Assembly: GCF_030544485.1 (NCBI RefSeq)
Contig: NZ_CP130611.1
Span: 129,528-193,527, forward strand
Reading direction: 5' to 3'
Origin: Halomonas sp. HAL1
Lineage (GTDB): Bacteria > Pseudomonadota > Gammaproteobacteria > Pseudomonadales > Halomonadaceae
DNA length: 64,000 nt
Shown piece by piece: positions 18,421 to 28,091 of this stretch (position 1 is its first letter; each line of letters begins with the position of its first letter). Both the position numbers and the translations under genes were made by a program. The notes under the pieces are model-generated. The model was not told the DNA's origin, ran no database searches, and saw only the letters and a program-made list of their open reading frames with translations.

Positions 18421-18705
18421 ATGACTATGATGAACCCGCCGCACCCAGGTAGCTTATTGCGCCGTCGGATCGTGCCAGCGCTGGGGCTGAACGTCACTGA
18501 ATTTTCCAAAAAGTTAGGCATGTCTCGTGCAGCAGTTTCACGCGTATTACATGAGCATGCCGCTATTTCCCCCGATTTGGCTGTTAAGTTAGAACACGGC
18601 GGAATTGGCAACGCCAGGCACTGGCTAACGATGCAGGCAAACTATGAGCTTTGGCATGCCGAGCATAAAGAACAGAACCATATTGAAAGATTTGCAGCTG
18701 GTTGA
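18421..18705 (+). CDS. higA: HigA-type antitoxin (XRE family)
   Basis: 94 residues with an early HPGSLLRRRIVPALGLNVTEF segment and an HTH (MSRAAVSRVLHEHAAIS), the classic HigA layout, ending in QANYELWHAEH. It binds HigB and represses the operon. The gap to higB is 134 bp, larger than the usual few bases, so it may have its own translation or promoter signals. A terminator follows. Confidence 0.9.
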   Translation: MTMMNPPHPGSLLRRRIVPALGLNVTEFSKKLGMSRAAVSRVLHEHAAISPDLAVKLEHGGIGNARHWLTMQANYELWHAEHKEQNHIERFAAG

Positions 18706-18726
18706 ATTAGTTAGTTATTAATTCAG

Positions 18727-18760
18727 AAAAACCCAACGTGCCGCGACGTTGGGTTTTTTT
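18727..18760 (+). terminator. Terminator after higA
   Basis: AACCCAACGT / ACGTTGGGTT stem with a long T run on plus and A run on the left, so it may work in both directions. Confidence 0.85.
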
Positions 18761-18789
18761 GTATCCAATTAGCCTCGCTAATTGAGACG

Positions 18790-18812
18790 CAAAAACCCGG
18801 CTTATTGCCGGG
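18790..18812 (-). terminator. Terminator of small minus-strand gene
   Basis: CCCGGC / GCCGGG stem with TTTTT on the minus strand side. Confidence 0.75.
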
Positions 18813-18889
18813 TATCAAGGTTAAGATATTGGCCATTATGAAAAACCTGTTTACCCATTCATGCGAACGTAGCAGGTAATAGCACGTAA

Positions 18890-19042
18890 TTAGAGATCGT
18901 CTTCCTCCTCTACATATTTTGGCACGCAGTCATTACAAAGCAATAATTGGCGTTCCTGGCCGAACACCACGGCTGTTATATCGTGAACTGCTTCTCGCTC
19001 ACATGGCGTCTCATCATCCTTCATGCCTTCGCACTCAATCAC
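18890..19042 (-). CDS. 50-residue cysteine-pair protein, possibly zinc-binding
   Basis: GTG start at 19042 with GAGGT upstream, stop at 18890-18892, terminator 78 bp downstream. The product has cysteines in IECEG, TPCERE and a LLCNDCVPKY knuckle, then an acidic tail (VEEEDDL). This spacing resembles small zinc-ribbon proteins of phages and plasmids. Role unknown. Confidence 0.55.
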   Translation of the reverse strand: MIECEGMKDDETPCEREAVHDITAVVFGQERQLLLCNDCVPKYVEEEDDL

Positions 19043-19214
19043 GGCGCTACCTCATCGGTTAGTTTGTCTGACTAGGGCCCACCAGCTGCTTCACTAAAAG
19101 CCCTACTTCAATTAAAACACTAGGCCCCACTTTTCGACACCCGTCGATACAGGTCTCCAAGGGGCGTTTCTATAGTTAAACTGGTGGGGTAGCCAACCAG
19201 GCAGGAGGATAGCA

Positions 19215-19865
19215 ATGTGTCGTAGTTTCGCGCTCTTCGATGATGTGGCTGACGTGACATCACTGACAGGGTATCCGTTGGATTCCGGTGCAACATTCCC
19301 CCCACCGCATTTCAATATTTCGCCTGGTGCGCCCATCATGGCCATCGGCGCCGTTGGAGATGAAATACAGGTGACGGCAATGCGCTGGGGGTATAAGCCA
19401 CGCTGGGCGCCGAATGACACTCCCTCTACCCATGCCGCACGAGCTGAGAGCTTGGCCAGCACACGATATTTTAAAGGTGCCTTTACGCGGCATCGTTGTC
19501 TTGTGCCGGTGAATGGCTGGTACGAATGGAAGTATGAGGGTGACGAGCAACTGCCCTTTTACTTCAGTGTCCCGGAGCGCCCGCGCCTTTACCTAGCCGG
19601 AATATTCACTCGGCTAGCTGAAGGCGGTCAAGGATGTGCGATCGTAACGGAGCCCGCCAGAGGGAAAGCCAAGGAGATCAGTCGACGCATGCCTGTGGTA
19701 GTCGCTGCTGGCGCTGAGGCATGGCTGGACCCTACGATTACCGATCGCGAGACGCTGAAGCGTTACCTTCGACCGCTGGCCCCGGGTACTCTGAACGCTC
19801 GGCAAGTAGATTCTACTACTGACAGCTCGACACAAAATTATGGTGGCCAAAACCACTCAATCTAG
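19215..19865 (+). CDS. SRAP-family protein (YedK/HMCES-like)
   Basis: 216 residues, normal length. The catalytic Cys is residue 2 (MCRSFAL); NISPG, MRWGYKPRW, ARAES, RCLVPVNGWYEW and RRMPVVV follow in family order. SRAP proteins crosslink to abasic sites in ssDNA and shield them; on mobile DNA they may protect incoming single strands. The His expected two residues before RMP (IHxRMP) is replaced here (ISRRMP). An iteron-like motif lies inside the gene at 19287-19306. Confidence 0.88.
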   Translation: MCRSFALFDDVADVTSLTGYPLDSGATFPPPHFNISPGAPIMAIGAVGDEIQVTAMRWGYKPRWAPNDTPSTHAARAESLASTRYFKGAFTRHRCLVPVNGWYEWKYEGDEQLPFYFSVPERPRLYLAGIFTRLAEGGQGCAIVTEPARGKAKEISRRMPVVVAAGAEAWLDPTITDRETLKRYLRPLAPGTLNARQVDSTTDSSTQNYGGQNHSI

Positions 19866-19927
19866 CCACCCCTCAGCTGACCGAGAGCGTCTTGAGGGTA
19901 TTTTTTTCCAATATTAACTTCCCAGAT

Positions 19928-19985
19928 GTCACCCAGGCCCCTATCTTATTGGCGAGGCCGTTCAAAGAACGGTATGGGATAAGAA
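19928..19985 (+). promoter_or_regulatory. Orphan conserved leader, copy 6
   Basis: GTCACC at 19928, CCCCTATCTT, GAGGCC at 19954 (26 nt), then an alternative stem CCGTTC/GAACGG. No reading frame follows: the first ATG is closed at once (ATGGGATAA). Confidence 0.5.
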
Positions 19986-20187
19986 AATTTCTAATCACGA
20001 TAACCTCTTAGGTTGGTAGTCAGGTTGTTTCGACAAGGCCCGCGGGCTATTCGGCTATCACGCAAGGGCGCTTACGTCAGCAGTCCTGATAACCTCCTTG
20101 AGGCATCCCTGTAGCTTTTCGGTTCAGGGTAAGCTGTTAAACACAGCAAATCTGCAGCTCTCAGCTGAACAGATTCAATGCTTAACC
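19986..20187 (+). ncRNA. Possible non-coding transcript or gene remnant
   Basis: A 200-bp segment without a usable ORF, lying between an orphan leader and a TTCAAGCCCC-type terminator. It contains several short self-complementary runs (for example ACCTC/GAGGT-type arms). It could be a small RNA expressed from the leader or the relic of a deleted gene. Confidence 0.3.
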
Positions 20188-20223
20188 TTCAAGCCCCTTC
20201 TAGTTCGCTAGTTGGGGCTTTCT
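20188..20223 (+). terminator. TTCAAGCCCC-type terminator
   Basis: AAGCCCC (20191-20197) / GGGGCTT (20214-20220) with CTAG-containing loop stem and T-rich tail. Confidence 0.75.
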
Positions 20224-20231
20224 CGTTCTGT

Positions 20232-20298
20232 GTCATTACCCGCCCTATCTCCTTATTACCAGCCACTTATGTGCCGGGGGACGATAAGGGGAAACCAC
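20232..20298 (+). promoter_or_regulatory. Variant conserved leader, copy 7
   Basis: GTCATT, CCCTATCTCC and an ACC at the GAGACC position; the hairpin and AATGAGAGAG part are diverged, with AAGGGG as ribosome site before the ATG at 20299. Confidence 0.45.
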
Positions 20299-20502
20299 AT
20301 GCAGCAAACTGATGGGCAGCTGGCCCAGGCTGGCGAGACGCTGGTGAAGCACTACTTAGATAACCCCTTTACTCGGTCGTCCGTGATTGGAGAGGCGTGT
20401 GTTCGCCTGTCATGGGATAGCACCCATCCTAAGTACCCCGAGCGCGAAACACTGCTGCGATATGTCGCTGCTGCTCAGGCTCTAGTGATCGATACCCAGT
20501 AG
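20299..20502 (+). CDS. Small hypothetical protein
   Basis: 67 residues; ATG at 20299 with AAGGGG 8 nt upstream (the frame opens at 20212, but that part is terminator and leader). All-helical: GQLAQAGETLVKHYLDNPFT, then ETLLRYVAAAQALVI. No recognised family. Follows a variant of the conserved leader. Confidence 0.55.
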   Translation: MQQTDGQLAQAGETLVKHYLDNPFTRSSVIGEACVRLSWDSTHPKYPERETLLRYVAAAQALVIDTQ

Positions 20503-20632
20503 CATATCAATCGCCAGACTTCTCGTAAGCGATCTCGATCTGCGGCCTCCGAGTACGCGATGAGGATTCACCTCGCAGGGCGAGTTCGCCAGCAAGCACT
20601 CCATGCCCTAACCAACCAGAATGAGAAAACCA

Positions 20633-21046
20633 ATGATCACTAGCATCGAATATACAAGTCGGCGCGACATCGAGCGCCGGCAAGCAAGAGCCGATACTGT
20701 CGTCTTGTCCATTCGGGGGGTGGACGAGCGTTCAACTCGCTTGGCAAAGGGATGGGCTGACGTTCTCCTAATGCAGTTTGATGATGTTGTTCCCGGAGAA
20801 GGCTTCGGCTGCGAAGAGCCTATGACGCTTGCTGATGCGCGGATGATTTCTAGCTGGATTCGGCAGTGGGCCAACGATCGCCGGCCGGTGAAACTTGTTA
20901 TTCACTGCACTGCCGGTGTGAGCCGGTCTGCTGCAGTGGCTCTTTGGGCCGGCGCCTCACTCAATCGGCCTGCCCAAGGAGTCGAGGGTGATGGTCGGGA
21001 TGCAAATCCGCACGTTCGCTCTCTACTTGACCGGACGGCAGCGTAA
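20633..21046 (+). CDS. Dual-specificity/tyrosine phosphatase-like protein
   Basis: 137 residues from the ATG at 20633 (an upstream in-frame ATG at 20621 has no ribosome site). The phosphatase P-loop HCTAGVSRSA is intact, with the C-x5-R catalytic pair, and a general-acid loop candidate lies at DDVVPGEG. Small stand-alone phosphatases of this type occur on phages and plasmids, where they may act on tyrosine phosphoproteins or RNA 5' ends. The substrate here is unknown. Confidence 0.75.
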   Translation: MITSIEYTSRRDIERRQARADTVVLSIRGVDERSTRLAKGWADVLLMQFDDVVPGEGFGCEEPMTLADARMISSWIRQWANDRRPVKLVIHCTAGVSRSAAVALWAGASLNRPAQGVEGDGRDANPHVRSLLDRTAA

Positions 21047-21132
21047 ACACTCAGCCCCTAATGCGTCCTGCCCATAATTTATACTGTAGCCTATCGACTG
21101 GTGGCGGCCATCCAGCACTTCCTCTCTCCAGG

Positions 21133-21192
21133 GTCACTCTGCGCCCTACCAATGATGAGACCTGCACAGGGTAGGAATGACTAGGAGATCGT
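21133..21192 (+). promoter_or_regulatory. Conserved leader, copy 8
   Basis: GTCACT at 21133, CCCTACC, GAGACC at 21157 (24 nt), stem diverged (CCTGC/GTAGG), GGAATGACTAGGAG, ATG at 21193. Confidence 0.7.
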
Positions 21193-21408
21193 ATGAAAGA
21201 GTTCGAGGGCTGCTTTAAGGGTTACATGCTCAACAGCAGTATGGATGGAGTTAGACTCCCAGAAGGAATCACTGAGCGGATTTTTATCGGGTTGTACCAT
21301 ATCGACGGTGGGACAGCCGGTGAGTTCTGCATTCAGTGGGGTAACCACTCCTCTTTGTTGCATGTTTATCAGGACGCTTGGAAAGTTCCGTTTTTTAGAT
21401 TTAAATAA
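21193..21408 (+). CDS. Small hypothetical protein under conserved leader
   Basis: 71 residues with an AGGAG ribosome site from the leader. Alternating hydrophobic pattern (RIFIGLYHIDG, EFCIQWGNHSSLLHVY) suggests a beta-rich small domain. No match recognised. It ends about 120 bp before the integron cassette array, which is transcribed toward it. Confidence 0.6.
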   Translation: MKEFEGCFKGYMLNSSMDGVRLPEGITERIFIGLYHIDGGTAGEFCIQWGNHSSLLHVYQDAWKVPFFRFK

Positions 21409-21528
21409 GGTCTAGTTGTAAGCACTGTTACTGCTGTTACATAAAATGGTGCTAAATGTTACGAAGAGCTCACCCCTATTCCTGCTTACTTCAGCTTTCG
21501 GCCAAGATCGGACGTTGAGATCATTCTG

Positions 21529-21583
21529 ATATAACGCCTCAATCAGCCGACGCTTTAGCGGTAGGCTGAATTGATTTGTTATC
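21529..21583 (-). other. attC-like site a (last cassette)
   Basis: On the minus strand: ATAACAA, arm TCAATTCAGCC, loop, arm GGCTGATTGA, then GCGTTATAT. The 3' end of the 165-residue ORF (QPTAKASAD) runs into the site, as in many cassettes. Confidence 0.8.
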
Positions 21584-22036
21584 AAATAACCCTTCACTCG
21601 CTAAAGAGCCAAACTGGACAGCGAGCTCTGTAATATCATAGAAATACTCAACTGCTTCCCGCATGGTAGGCGGTTGACAATCGTCCTGATGAGTCAATTC
21701 ATTCCTCCTTGTTACTGCGGCAATTAAACGATCAAGAAGAACATCGTCTACACAGCCGCGCAGCTTTTCAGCTCTTTTCTTATTAAAAGGAGCTTGAAAG
21801 AATACACATATCTCTTTGAAAATTTCAAACTGTTCGATTATCGCCGCTTTCGCAATGTAGGGCTCTACTTTAGACCCATCCACTTCTGGGAGATCAATTA
21901 TCCTTTGATTAGCAGGTGCTTCAATAAAAGGACCCTCAGACCATGCTTGCTTACTGCTACCAACATTCTTCCATTCGCACATTTTTTCAGCAGCCCGTGC
22001 CAAATCAAATACAATTGAAACTTGGTTCATAGCCAT
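21539..22036 (-). CDS. Integron cassette protein, HEPN-like
   Basis: 165 residues. The C-terminal helical part contains RRNELTHQD, an RX4H motif of the kind that forms the active site of HEPN ribonucleases, with a long helix before it. It is the last gene of the minus-strand cassette array and its stop lies within attC. HEPN proteins often act in toxin-antitoxin or abortive-infection systems; no partner antitoxin is visible beside it. Confidence 0.65.
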   Translation of the reverse strand: MAMNQVSIVFDLARAAEKMCEWKNVGSSKQAWSEGPFIEAPANQRIIDLPEVDGSKVEPYIAKAAIIEQFEIFKEICVFFQAPFNKKRAEKLRGCVDDVLLDRLIAAVTRRNELTHQDDCQPPTMREAVEYFYDITELAVQFGSLASEGLFDNKSIQPTAKASAD

Positions 22037-22089
22037 GTGGGCTTTATGTTCGTATTTCGTGTACTCATCAAAAATTGCTTAATAGCTCT

Positions 22090-22170
22090 TGATAACGCTT
22101 GCAGCATGCGCGCCTTTGGAATGGAGCCGAAGGCGCATTGTAAAGGACGTCGCCGTGCCTGCACTTATTA
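22090..22170 (-). other. attC-like site b
   Basis: Minus strand: ATAAGTGCAGG..., central arms GCGCCTT/AAGGCGC around CGGCTCCATTCC, TGCAGG-type outer arms, and GCAAGCGTTATCA at the end. It overlaps the stop codon of the 261-residue gene. Confidence 0.75.
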
Positions 22171-22953
22171 TATTTCAAATTTGGATCTTATAAACTCGAT
22201 TGTCTGCGGGTCAGCGCCATGTTCTTCTAATTCTCTGATAGTATTAGAAAGCACCTCCCTATGTTCCTCGATTGAGTAACTATATTCAGCATTTACCTTG
22301 AGATTAAAGTCAGTCTGCCCTGCTATAGCCGCTAACTCCTGAATTTCTTCATCAGTGTGGTGGTCTATTTTTTCGAAGGTGATCGTTGCAGCATCAGAAA
22401 GCCAAGATATCGCTTCAGTCACCACATCTGACAGGTATGAATAGAATTGTTCAGCATCCGGCGGATACATTAGGTCGATCTCTGTACCAAACACCTTTTG
22501 ATTACCATCCGCATCAATAAACGAGTTAATACATGACTCAATTATTGCTCGGTGTGATTCTACAAGTCGAAATAGTTCATTTTCTTTAGCACTCTCATAA
22601 AAGATTTGCGGACTCCACTGCACTGCACGGTTCAGCAAAGTGCCGTCCAGGTGACCAATGCCGCGATTACGGAAATGATTCGCAAAGACAAGTCGCTTTT
22701 TTAGATGCCGGGTTTTTTTAATAAAATCATGTGACGCTTTTAGCTGCATTCTGTCTGCTGCTTCTTTTACATTATTCAGTATCAGAAAAACGCTTCGTGT
22801 CGCACGGAATTTTGTCAGAAGATCTTTGGCCTCTCCCATCTGTTGAGATAATACCGAGTCAAGGGTCTGAAGCTCATCCCTCAATATCAAAAAGTTGAGA
22901 TACAGGGACTTTTTTTGAAATTGATACTTATCCTCTTCCATTAGATTTCCCAA
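22168..22953 (-). CDS. Integron cassette protein, HEPN-like candidate
   Basis: 261 residues, almost all alpha-helical. HFRNRGIGHLDG (about residues 92-103) gives an RX5H motif in the context usual for HEPN folds (FRNR..GH). The long C-terminal half (ITFEKIDHHTDEEIQELAAIAG) has no recognised motif. Cassette-borne, one ORF between attC sites. A ribonuclease or defence role is inference. Confidence 0.6.
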   Translation of the reverse strand: MGNLMEEDKYQFQKKSLYLNFLILRDELQTLDSVLSQQMGEAKDLLTKFRATRSVFLILNNVKEAADRMQLKASHDFIKKTRHLKKRLVFANHFRNRGIGHLDGTLLNRAVQWSPQIFYESAKENELFRLVESHRAIIESCINSFIDADGNQKVFGTEIDLMYPPDAEQFYSYLSDVVTEAISWLSDAATITFEKIDHHTDEEIQELAAIAGQTDFNLKVNAEYSYSIEEHREVLSNTIRELEEHGADPQTIEFIRSKFEI

Positions 22954-23049
22954 TCTTAACCCCTGAAATACAGGGCTGAGGTAACGGGCCGCTTTGGAGC
23001 GGAGCCAAAGGCGCAGCGGAAAAGGGGTCCCGTTGACCGTATTGTTATG
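22954..23049 (-). other. attC-like site c
   Basis: Minus strand: CATAACAAT, arm TCAACGGGACC, central CGCTGCGCCTTTGGCTCCG, arm GGCCCGTTACCTCA, then a small CCCTG/CAGGG hairpin and GGTTAAGA as candidate recombination core. The pattern matches gammaproteobacterial attC sites closely. Confidence 0.78.
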
Positions 23050-23052
23050 ATA

Positions 23053-23373
23053 TTACAACCCCATTTTACGCTTCACGTACTCAGCTGTGGCCGCTTTTAG
23101 CATCTCGCTCCAAGACTCAAATTCTGAAATCTGAGCAATATATTTATCCCAGTCAGCATCTGGGATCGCTTTGAAATCTTCTGCATTATTAATCTCAAAA
23201 CCACTTTCATCAAAAATTTGCTGAGCATCCCGAAATTTTGTGTGCTCGGACACAAAATCTTCGGTGAGCAAATCAGGAATAGAAATTTGCTGCTCACCCT
23301 CAAGTTCTTTTGCTCCGTCCGCCATCCCTTTGAGTTTTTTCTGGAGTTCGTCAAATCCCATGGTGTTGCCCAT
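23053..23373 (-). CDS. Integron cassette hypothetical protein
   Basis: 106 residues; ATG at 23373 (a second ATG at 23376) behind AGGAG. Layout: MGFDELQKKLKGMADGAKEL, an acidic centre, then KAIPDADWDKYI...SWSEMLKAATAEYVKRKMGL. I recognise this as a recurrent small cassette-type protein, but its function is unknown. Followed directly by an attC-like site. Confidence 0.65.
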   Translation of the reverse strand: MGNTMGFDELQKKLKGMADGAKELEGEQQISIPDLLTEDFVSEHTKFRDAQQIFDESGFEINNAEDFKAIPDADWDKYIAQISEFESWSEMLKAATAEYVKRKMGL

Positions 23374-23376
23374 CAT

Positions 23377-23645
23377 TTCCCTACTCCTAATTATAATTAG
23401 AACATACGCCCTATTATTGAGTTATCGTGTCGGCTGCATTTGCCGAGATAACTGCTGAGTATCTTAAACGAGCTTAGCCTTTCTATTAGCTTAGAATAAA
23501 TTTCCTCATTTGGCCAAGAGCAGACGACATAATCATAACCAAGAGCTAGGCGAACAGGAGGCGGCTTGATCAGTTTCTGCTAGTCGTCAAAAAATTGCTT
23601 TGGGTAGTTGGTTCTTATGCAGAGGCATTCCTGTTTCGGCCATAA
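23377..23645. other. Cassette spacer without intact gene
   Basis: About 270 bp between attC-like site d and the 106-residue gene. Minus-strand frames give only broken pieces, including a CSWPNEEIYSKLIERL fragment. A hairpin GTTATCTCGGC / GCCGACACGATAAC lies at about 23420-23452. Probably a decayed cassette. Confidence 0.4.
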
Positions 23646-23748
23646 GCTTAACATCAGCTCAAGGTGATGAAATGCTGTAAATAGCCGAATGCAAAATTTC
23701 TAGCGCAGCCTTTTCGGACTCGAGTTGATCTTACTACCCATTAGTCAC
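23646..23748 (-). other. Degenerate attC-like site d
   Basis: Ends on the minus strand with GATGTTAAGC, whose GTTAAGC fits the GTTRRRY core exactly; the left part (GACTAATGGG, ATCAACTCGAG) pairs imperfectly with CTTGAGCTGAT. Confidence 0.55.
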
Positions 23749-24059
23749 TTGTATTGTTCAACCTTGTTCTTTAGATGAGTTTTATAGAGGTACTCAACTT
23801 TATCTATATTCATCATAGAGCCACGACAAGAGCGAATGCCTGCATTTTTAAAATATTGAGAAAGTGTGAACACTGGCAAGTTAGAGCCAGACCTTTTGAA
23901 TATTGCACACATTTCAGCAGATGCTTCTATGAATTAATTTGAGTATGTTGTTGCCCAACTTCCCGAGCCATGATCACCTGGAATATATTCGCCTTGATAT
24001 TTTTTGCAAATTTCAATTAGCTCAAAGGCTCTCGCATGATCTTTACTCGACAACTTCAT
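23745..24059 (-). pseudogene. Cassette gene broken by one in-frame stop
   Basis: Reading from ATG at 24059, the frame gives MKLSSKDHARAFELIEICKK...SWATTYSN, meets TAA at 23934-23936 and continues in the same frame with FIEASAEMCAIFKRSG...HLKNKVEQYK to a TGA at 23745. Without the stop it would be a 104-residue protein. Coding character is continuous across the stop, so this is a single nonsense change or a sequencing error. Confidence 0.65.
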
Positions 24060-24080
24060 TGTGGCATCTCTATTTGGCTG

Positions 24081-24135
24081 ACTATTAGCGCAGATCTCAT
24101 CCGACTCCGAAGGAGTTCGACTAGAGCGATTAATA
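24081..24135 (-). other. Degenerate attC-like site e
   Basis: Minus strand: ATTAATCGCTCTAGTCG, AACTCC/GGAGT arms around TTCG, CGGATGAGATCTGCGCTAATAG. The core TT is CT here. Confidence 0.45.
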
Positions 24136-24143
24136 AATTGAAA

Positions 24144-24395
24144 TTACTTTCCTTTCTTTTTTGGCGTCTGCGCCAATGTACTGCCTGCAGCGGATTTCGA
24201 AGCCTTACTAGTGCGACCATCGCTAAGAGTCTTTGAAGCGGCGGAAGCGGCCTTAGGAGAGGTTTGACGTTTTGGCGTTCCTGTCTGAGAGAGTGCGCTA
24301 CCAGAGGCTGACTTTGATGACTTGCCAGTAGATTTACTGGTGAGTGTCTTAGATGCGCTTTTAGATGCGCCCTTGCTCGTTGTCTTCTTATTCAT
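24144..24395 (-). CDS. Low-complexity Ser/Lys/Ala-rich cassette protein
   Basis: 83 residues, more than half Ser, Lys, Thr and Ala. It contains two copies of a SA(S/A)GS(A/T)L(S/A)QT unit (SASGSALSQTGTPKR and SAAGSTLAQTPKK) and a SKTLSDGRTS segment. Basic and probably disordered, it resembles short histone H1-like proteins found on many plasmids and cassettes. Good GGAGGG ribosome site. Function unknown. Confidence 0.65.
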   Translation of the reverse strand: MNKKTTSKGASKSASKTLTSKSTGKSSKSASGSALSQTGTPKRQTSPKAASAASKTLSDGRTSKASKSAAGSTLAQTPKKKGK

Positions 24396-24541
24396 TATGT
24401 GCCCTCCTTTAGGCTATTAATAAAGCTGATTACATTTTGGCAGGGATGCTTGTGTCCACAGCCACCTACCGCCATTAATCACCATAGACTGAAGTTGCTC
24501 ATTCGGCCAACAGCCGTCTTTTAGGAGCCATTGATATAGCG

Positions 24542-24619
24542 CTTTAACGCCGCTATCACCGATGAAAAACCGGAACGAAGCAGAGTTTTTGGCATACGGT
24601 GCATGTCTTGGTTATTCTC
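24542..24619 (-). other. attC-like site f
   Basis: Minus strand: GAATAACCAAG, arms CACCG/CGGTG and AAAAAC/GTTTTT around CTGCTTCGTTCC, ending GCGGCGTTAAAG. It follows the stop codon of the split cassette gene. Confidence 0.78.
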
Positions 24620-25311
24620 TACCGGCCCAGCCATGTGCTACCGAATTCGAATTGGTCATGGGGCTCAATGCTATTGACTTCAAAGAAGTCACTTAGGTTG
24701 TTCAGCACTGATTCAACGAGTGAATCGAAGAACGCAACTGGGTAAACCAATTGCCATGGGTTGTCTATCATGCCGTGGTAATAGGGCTCACTGCCATCGT
24801 TCGAAAACTCAAAACCGTACCCTGGCTCCCTAAATTCGTGAATCAATGCGTTCCTATAATTGTAGAACAAGTTGACATACTGACAGCGAGCAACTAGTTC
24901 GGCCTGCTTTTCGTTTACTACTAGCAATTTTAATGAATCAATTTCTGGGCTCTGATGAAGCCGTATAAGTTGTCCTTCGGGCCAACTACCTAGCGCTGAA
25001 CAAACCTCCGCATAAAGATTACCGTTTGATGCTTCATGACTTTGTTCAAGGTTTAATTTTAGTTGCGGCAAGCTGACTCTGCTATGAGAAGCCCAACCTG
25101 ACAACTCTTTGATTACCTTGGATACTCTATCTCTATGCGATCCATTTTTGCCATAGCATGCCCTAGAGAACGGATCTAGAGTTGCTGCATACAGAATCTT
25201 TCTGTGAAGCACACTATCAACTAGACGCATACTGTGAAGCTGATTTTCGGGTATCCGGATTATCTGGTTGGTATGCGAGAGCGAAAGGTGGCCGACAAAC
25301 TCAACCCACAA
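24619..25311 (-). pseudogene. 3' part of cassette gene split by mer transposon; HEPN-like
   Basis: 230 codons with no acceptable start: the frame opens at a TTG at 25311, exactly at the left end of the mer transposon, and has no ribosome site. It carries YRNALIHEFREPGYGFEFS, an RX4H motif of HEPN type. The missing start lies beyond the other transposon end (30384-30437), where a 20-residue N-terminus follows an attC-like site. It may still be read from the transposon but is most likely inactive. Confidence 0.7.
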
Positions 25312-25344
25312 CGGATTAGCTGGTTGATGGCTCGCTGAGTACGC

Positions 25345-25479
25345 TCACTTGCTAGAGAGCAGATACTTCACCAAACAGGCGATGCCCAGGACCAGTAGCA
25401 ATAGTAGGGCAATTCCGATCACTGGCATTATCCAGCCCATCGCCCCCATCATCCCGCAATCTGGTAGTGTCGTGTTCAT
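25345..25479 (-). CDS. 44-residue membrane protein at end of mer operon
   Basis: ATG at 25479, stop at 25345-25347. Product: a short MNTTLPDCGMMGAMGW head, one transmembrane helix (IGIALLLLLVLGIACLV) and a KYLLSSK tail. It lies 81 bp after merA in the same direction, close to the transposon end. The Cys and Met residues could bind metal, but no role is established. Confidence 0.6.
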   Translation of the reverse strand: MNTTLPDCGMMGAMGWIMPVIGIALLLLLVLGIACLVKYLLSSK

Positions 25480-25560
25480 CGTGACAGGGCTCCCTGTGGT
25501 GTCCATGCCCAAAACCCGTGGTGCCGCCGCCCAGTGGCACCACGGTCGCGCTCATATCGT

Positions 25561-27448
<1,888 letters not shown>

Positions 27449-27521
27449 GCTTATTCCTTCACCGTGACGGACAAGCTCGTAAACAACTCACCCGATGACC
27501 GCGATGTGCAGCTGCTTGATG

Positions 27522-27779
27522 TCACTCAGGGGGCGTATTCCTTGATTTGATAGAGCCGTTGTCACAACAGGCGTCGAACTGCTTCTTACGCCAAATCGCA
27601 TAAATGGTCAGGCCGATGAAGAAGGCCAGGGCCGGCAATAACACAACGTCGAGATAGCCCGTCAGCGCCGCCAGGCCCACCGTGCCAAGCAGGATCACCA
27701 GGATCGGCGTAAAGCAGCACAATGCCACCAGGACGGTGCCGATCACGCTCACGCGCAGCAGGGTCTTGGGATTCTTCAT
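27522..27779 (-). CDS. merF: Mercury transporter MerF
   Basis: 85 residues from the ATG at 27779. Two transmembrane helices with CCFTPILVILLGTVGLAALTG and a second vicinal pair in KKQFDACCDNG, the full MerF signature. The first pair takes Hg(II) from the periplasmic side, the second hands it to MerA. Its start is within 4 bp of the merP stop. Confidence 0.9.
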   Translation of the reverse strand: MKNPKTLLRVSVIGTVLVALCCFTPILVILLGTVGLAALTGYLDVVLLPALAFFIGLTIYAIWRKKQFDACCDNGSIKSRNTPPE

Positions 27780-27781
27780 GA

Positions 27782-28078
27782 TCACTCTCGATCCGCTTGC
27801 GAGGATGTCGGGGTTGATGGATACCCAGCGTTGGTGGTGGCCTCGGTCAATGCCTCCACCGACGTTCGGGCGTCGTCAAAGGTGACCACGGCCTCGAGAT
27901 CCGCGTAGCTCACGTCGACTTGCGAGACGCCGTCCACCTTGTTGAGGGCGGCCTTGACGGTGATCGGGCAGGCGGCACAGGTCATGCCCGGCACCGACAG
28001 CTTCACGGTCTGCAAGGCCGCTAAGGCGGGCGTGCTGAGCAGGGCGAGTAGCGCGATGAAGGCGAAACGAGCTTTCAT
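27782..28078 (-). CDS. merP: Periplasmic mercury-binding protein MerP
   Basis: 98 residues: a signal peptide (about 20 residues, ending TPALA), then an HMA domain with GMTCAACPITVKAAL, the two cysteines that bind Hg(II). Delivers Hg(II) to MerT/MerF. 13 bp after merT. Confidence 0.95.
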   Translation of the reverse strand: MKARFAFIALLALLSTPALAALQTVKLSVPGMTCAACPITVKAALNKVDGVSQVDVSYADLEAVVTFDDARTSVEALTEATTNAGYPSTPTSSQADRE

Positions 28079-28091
28079 GGTAGATCTCCTT

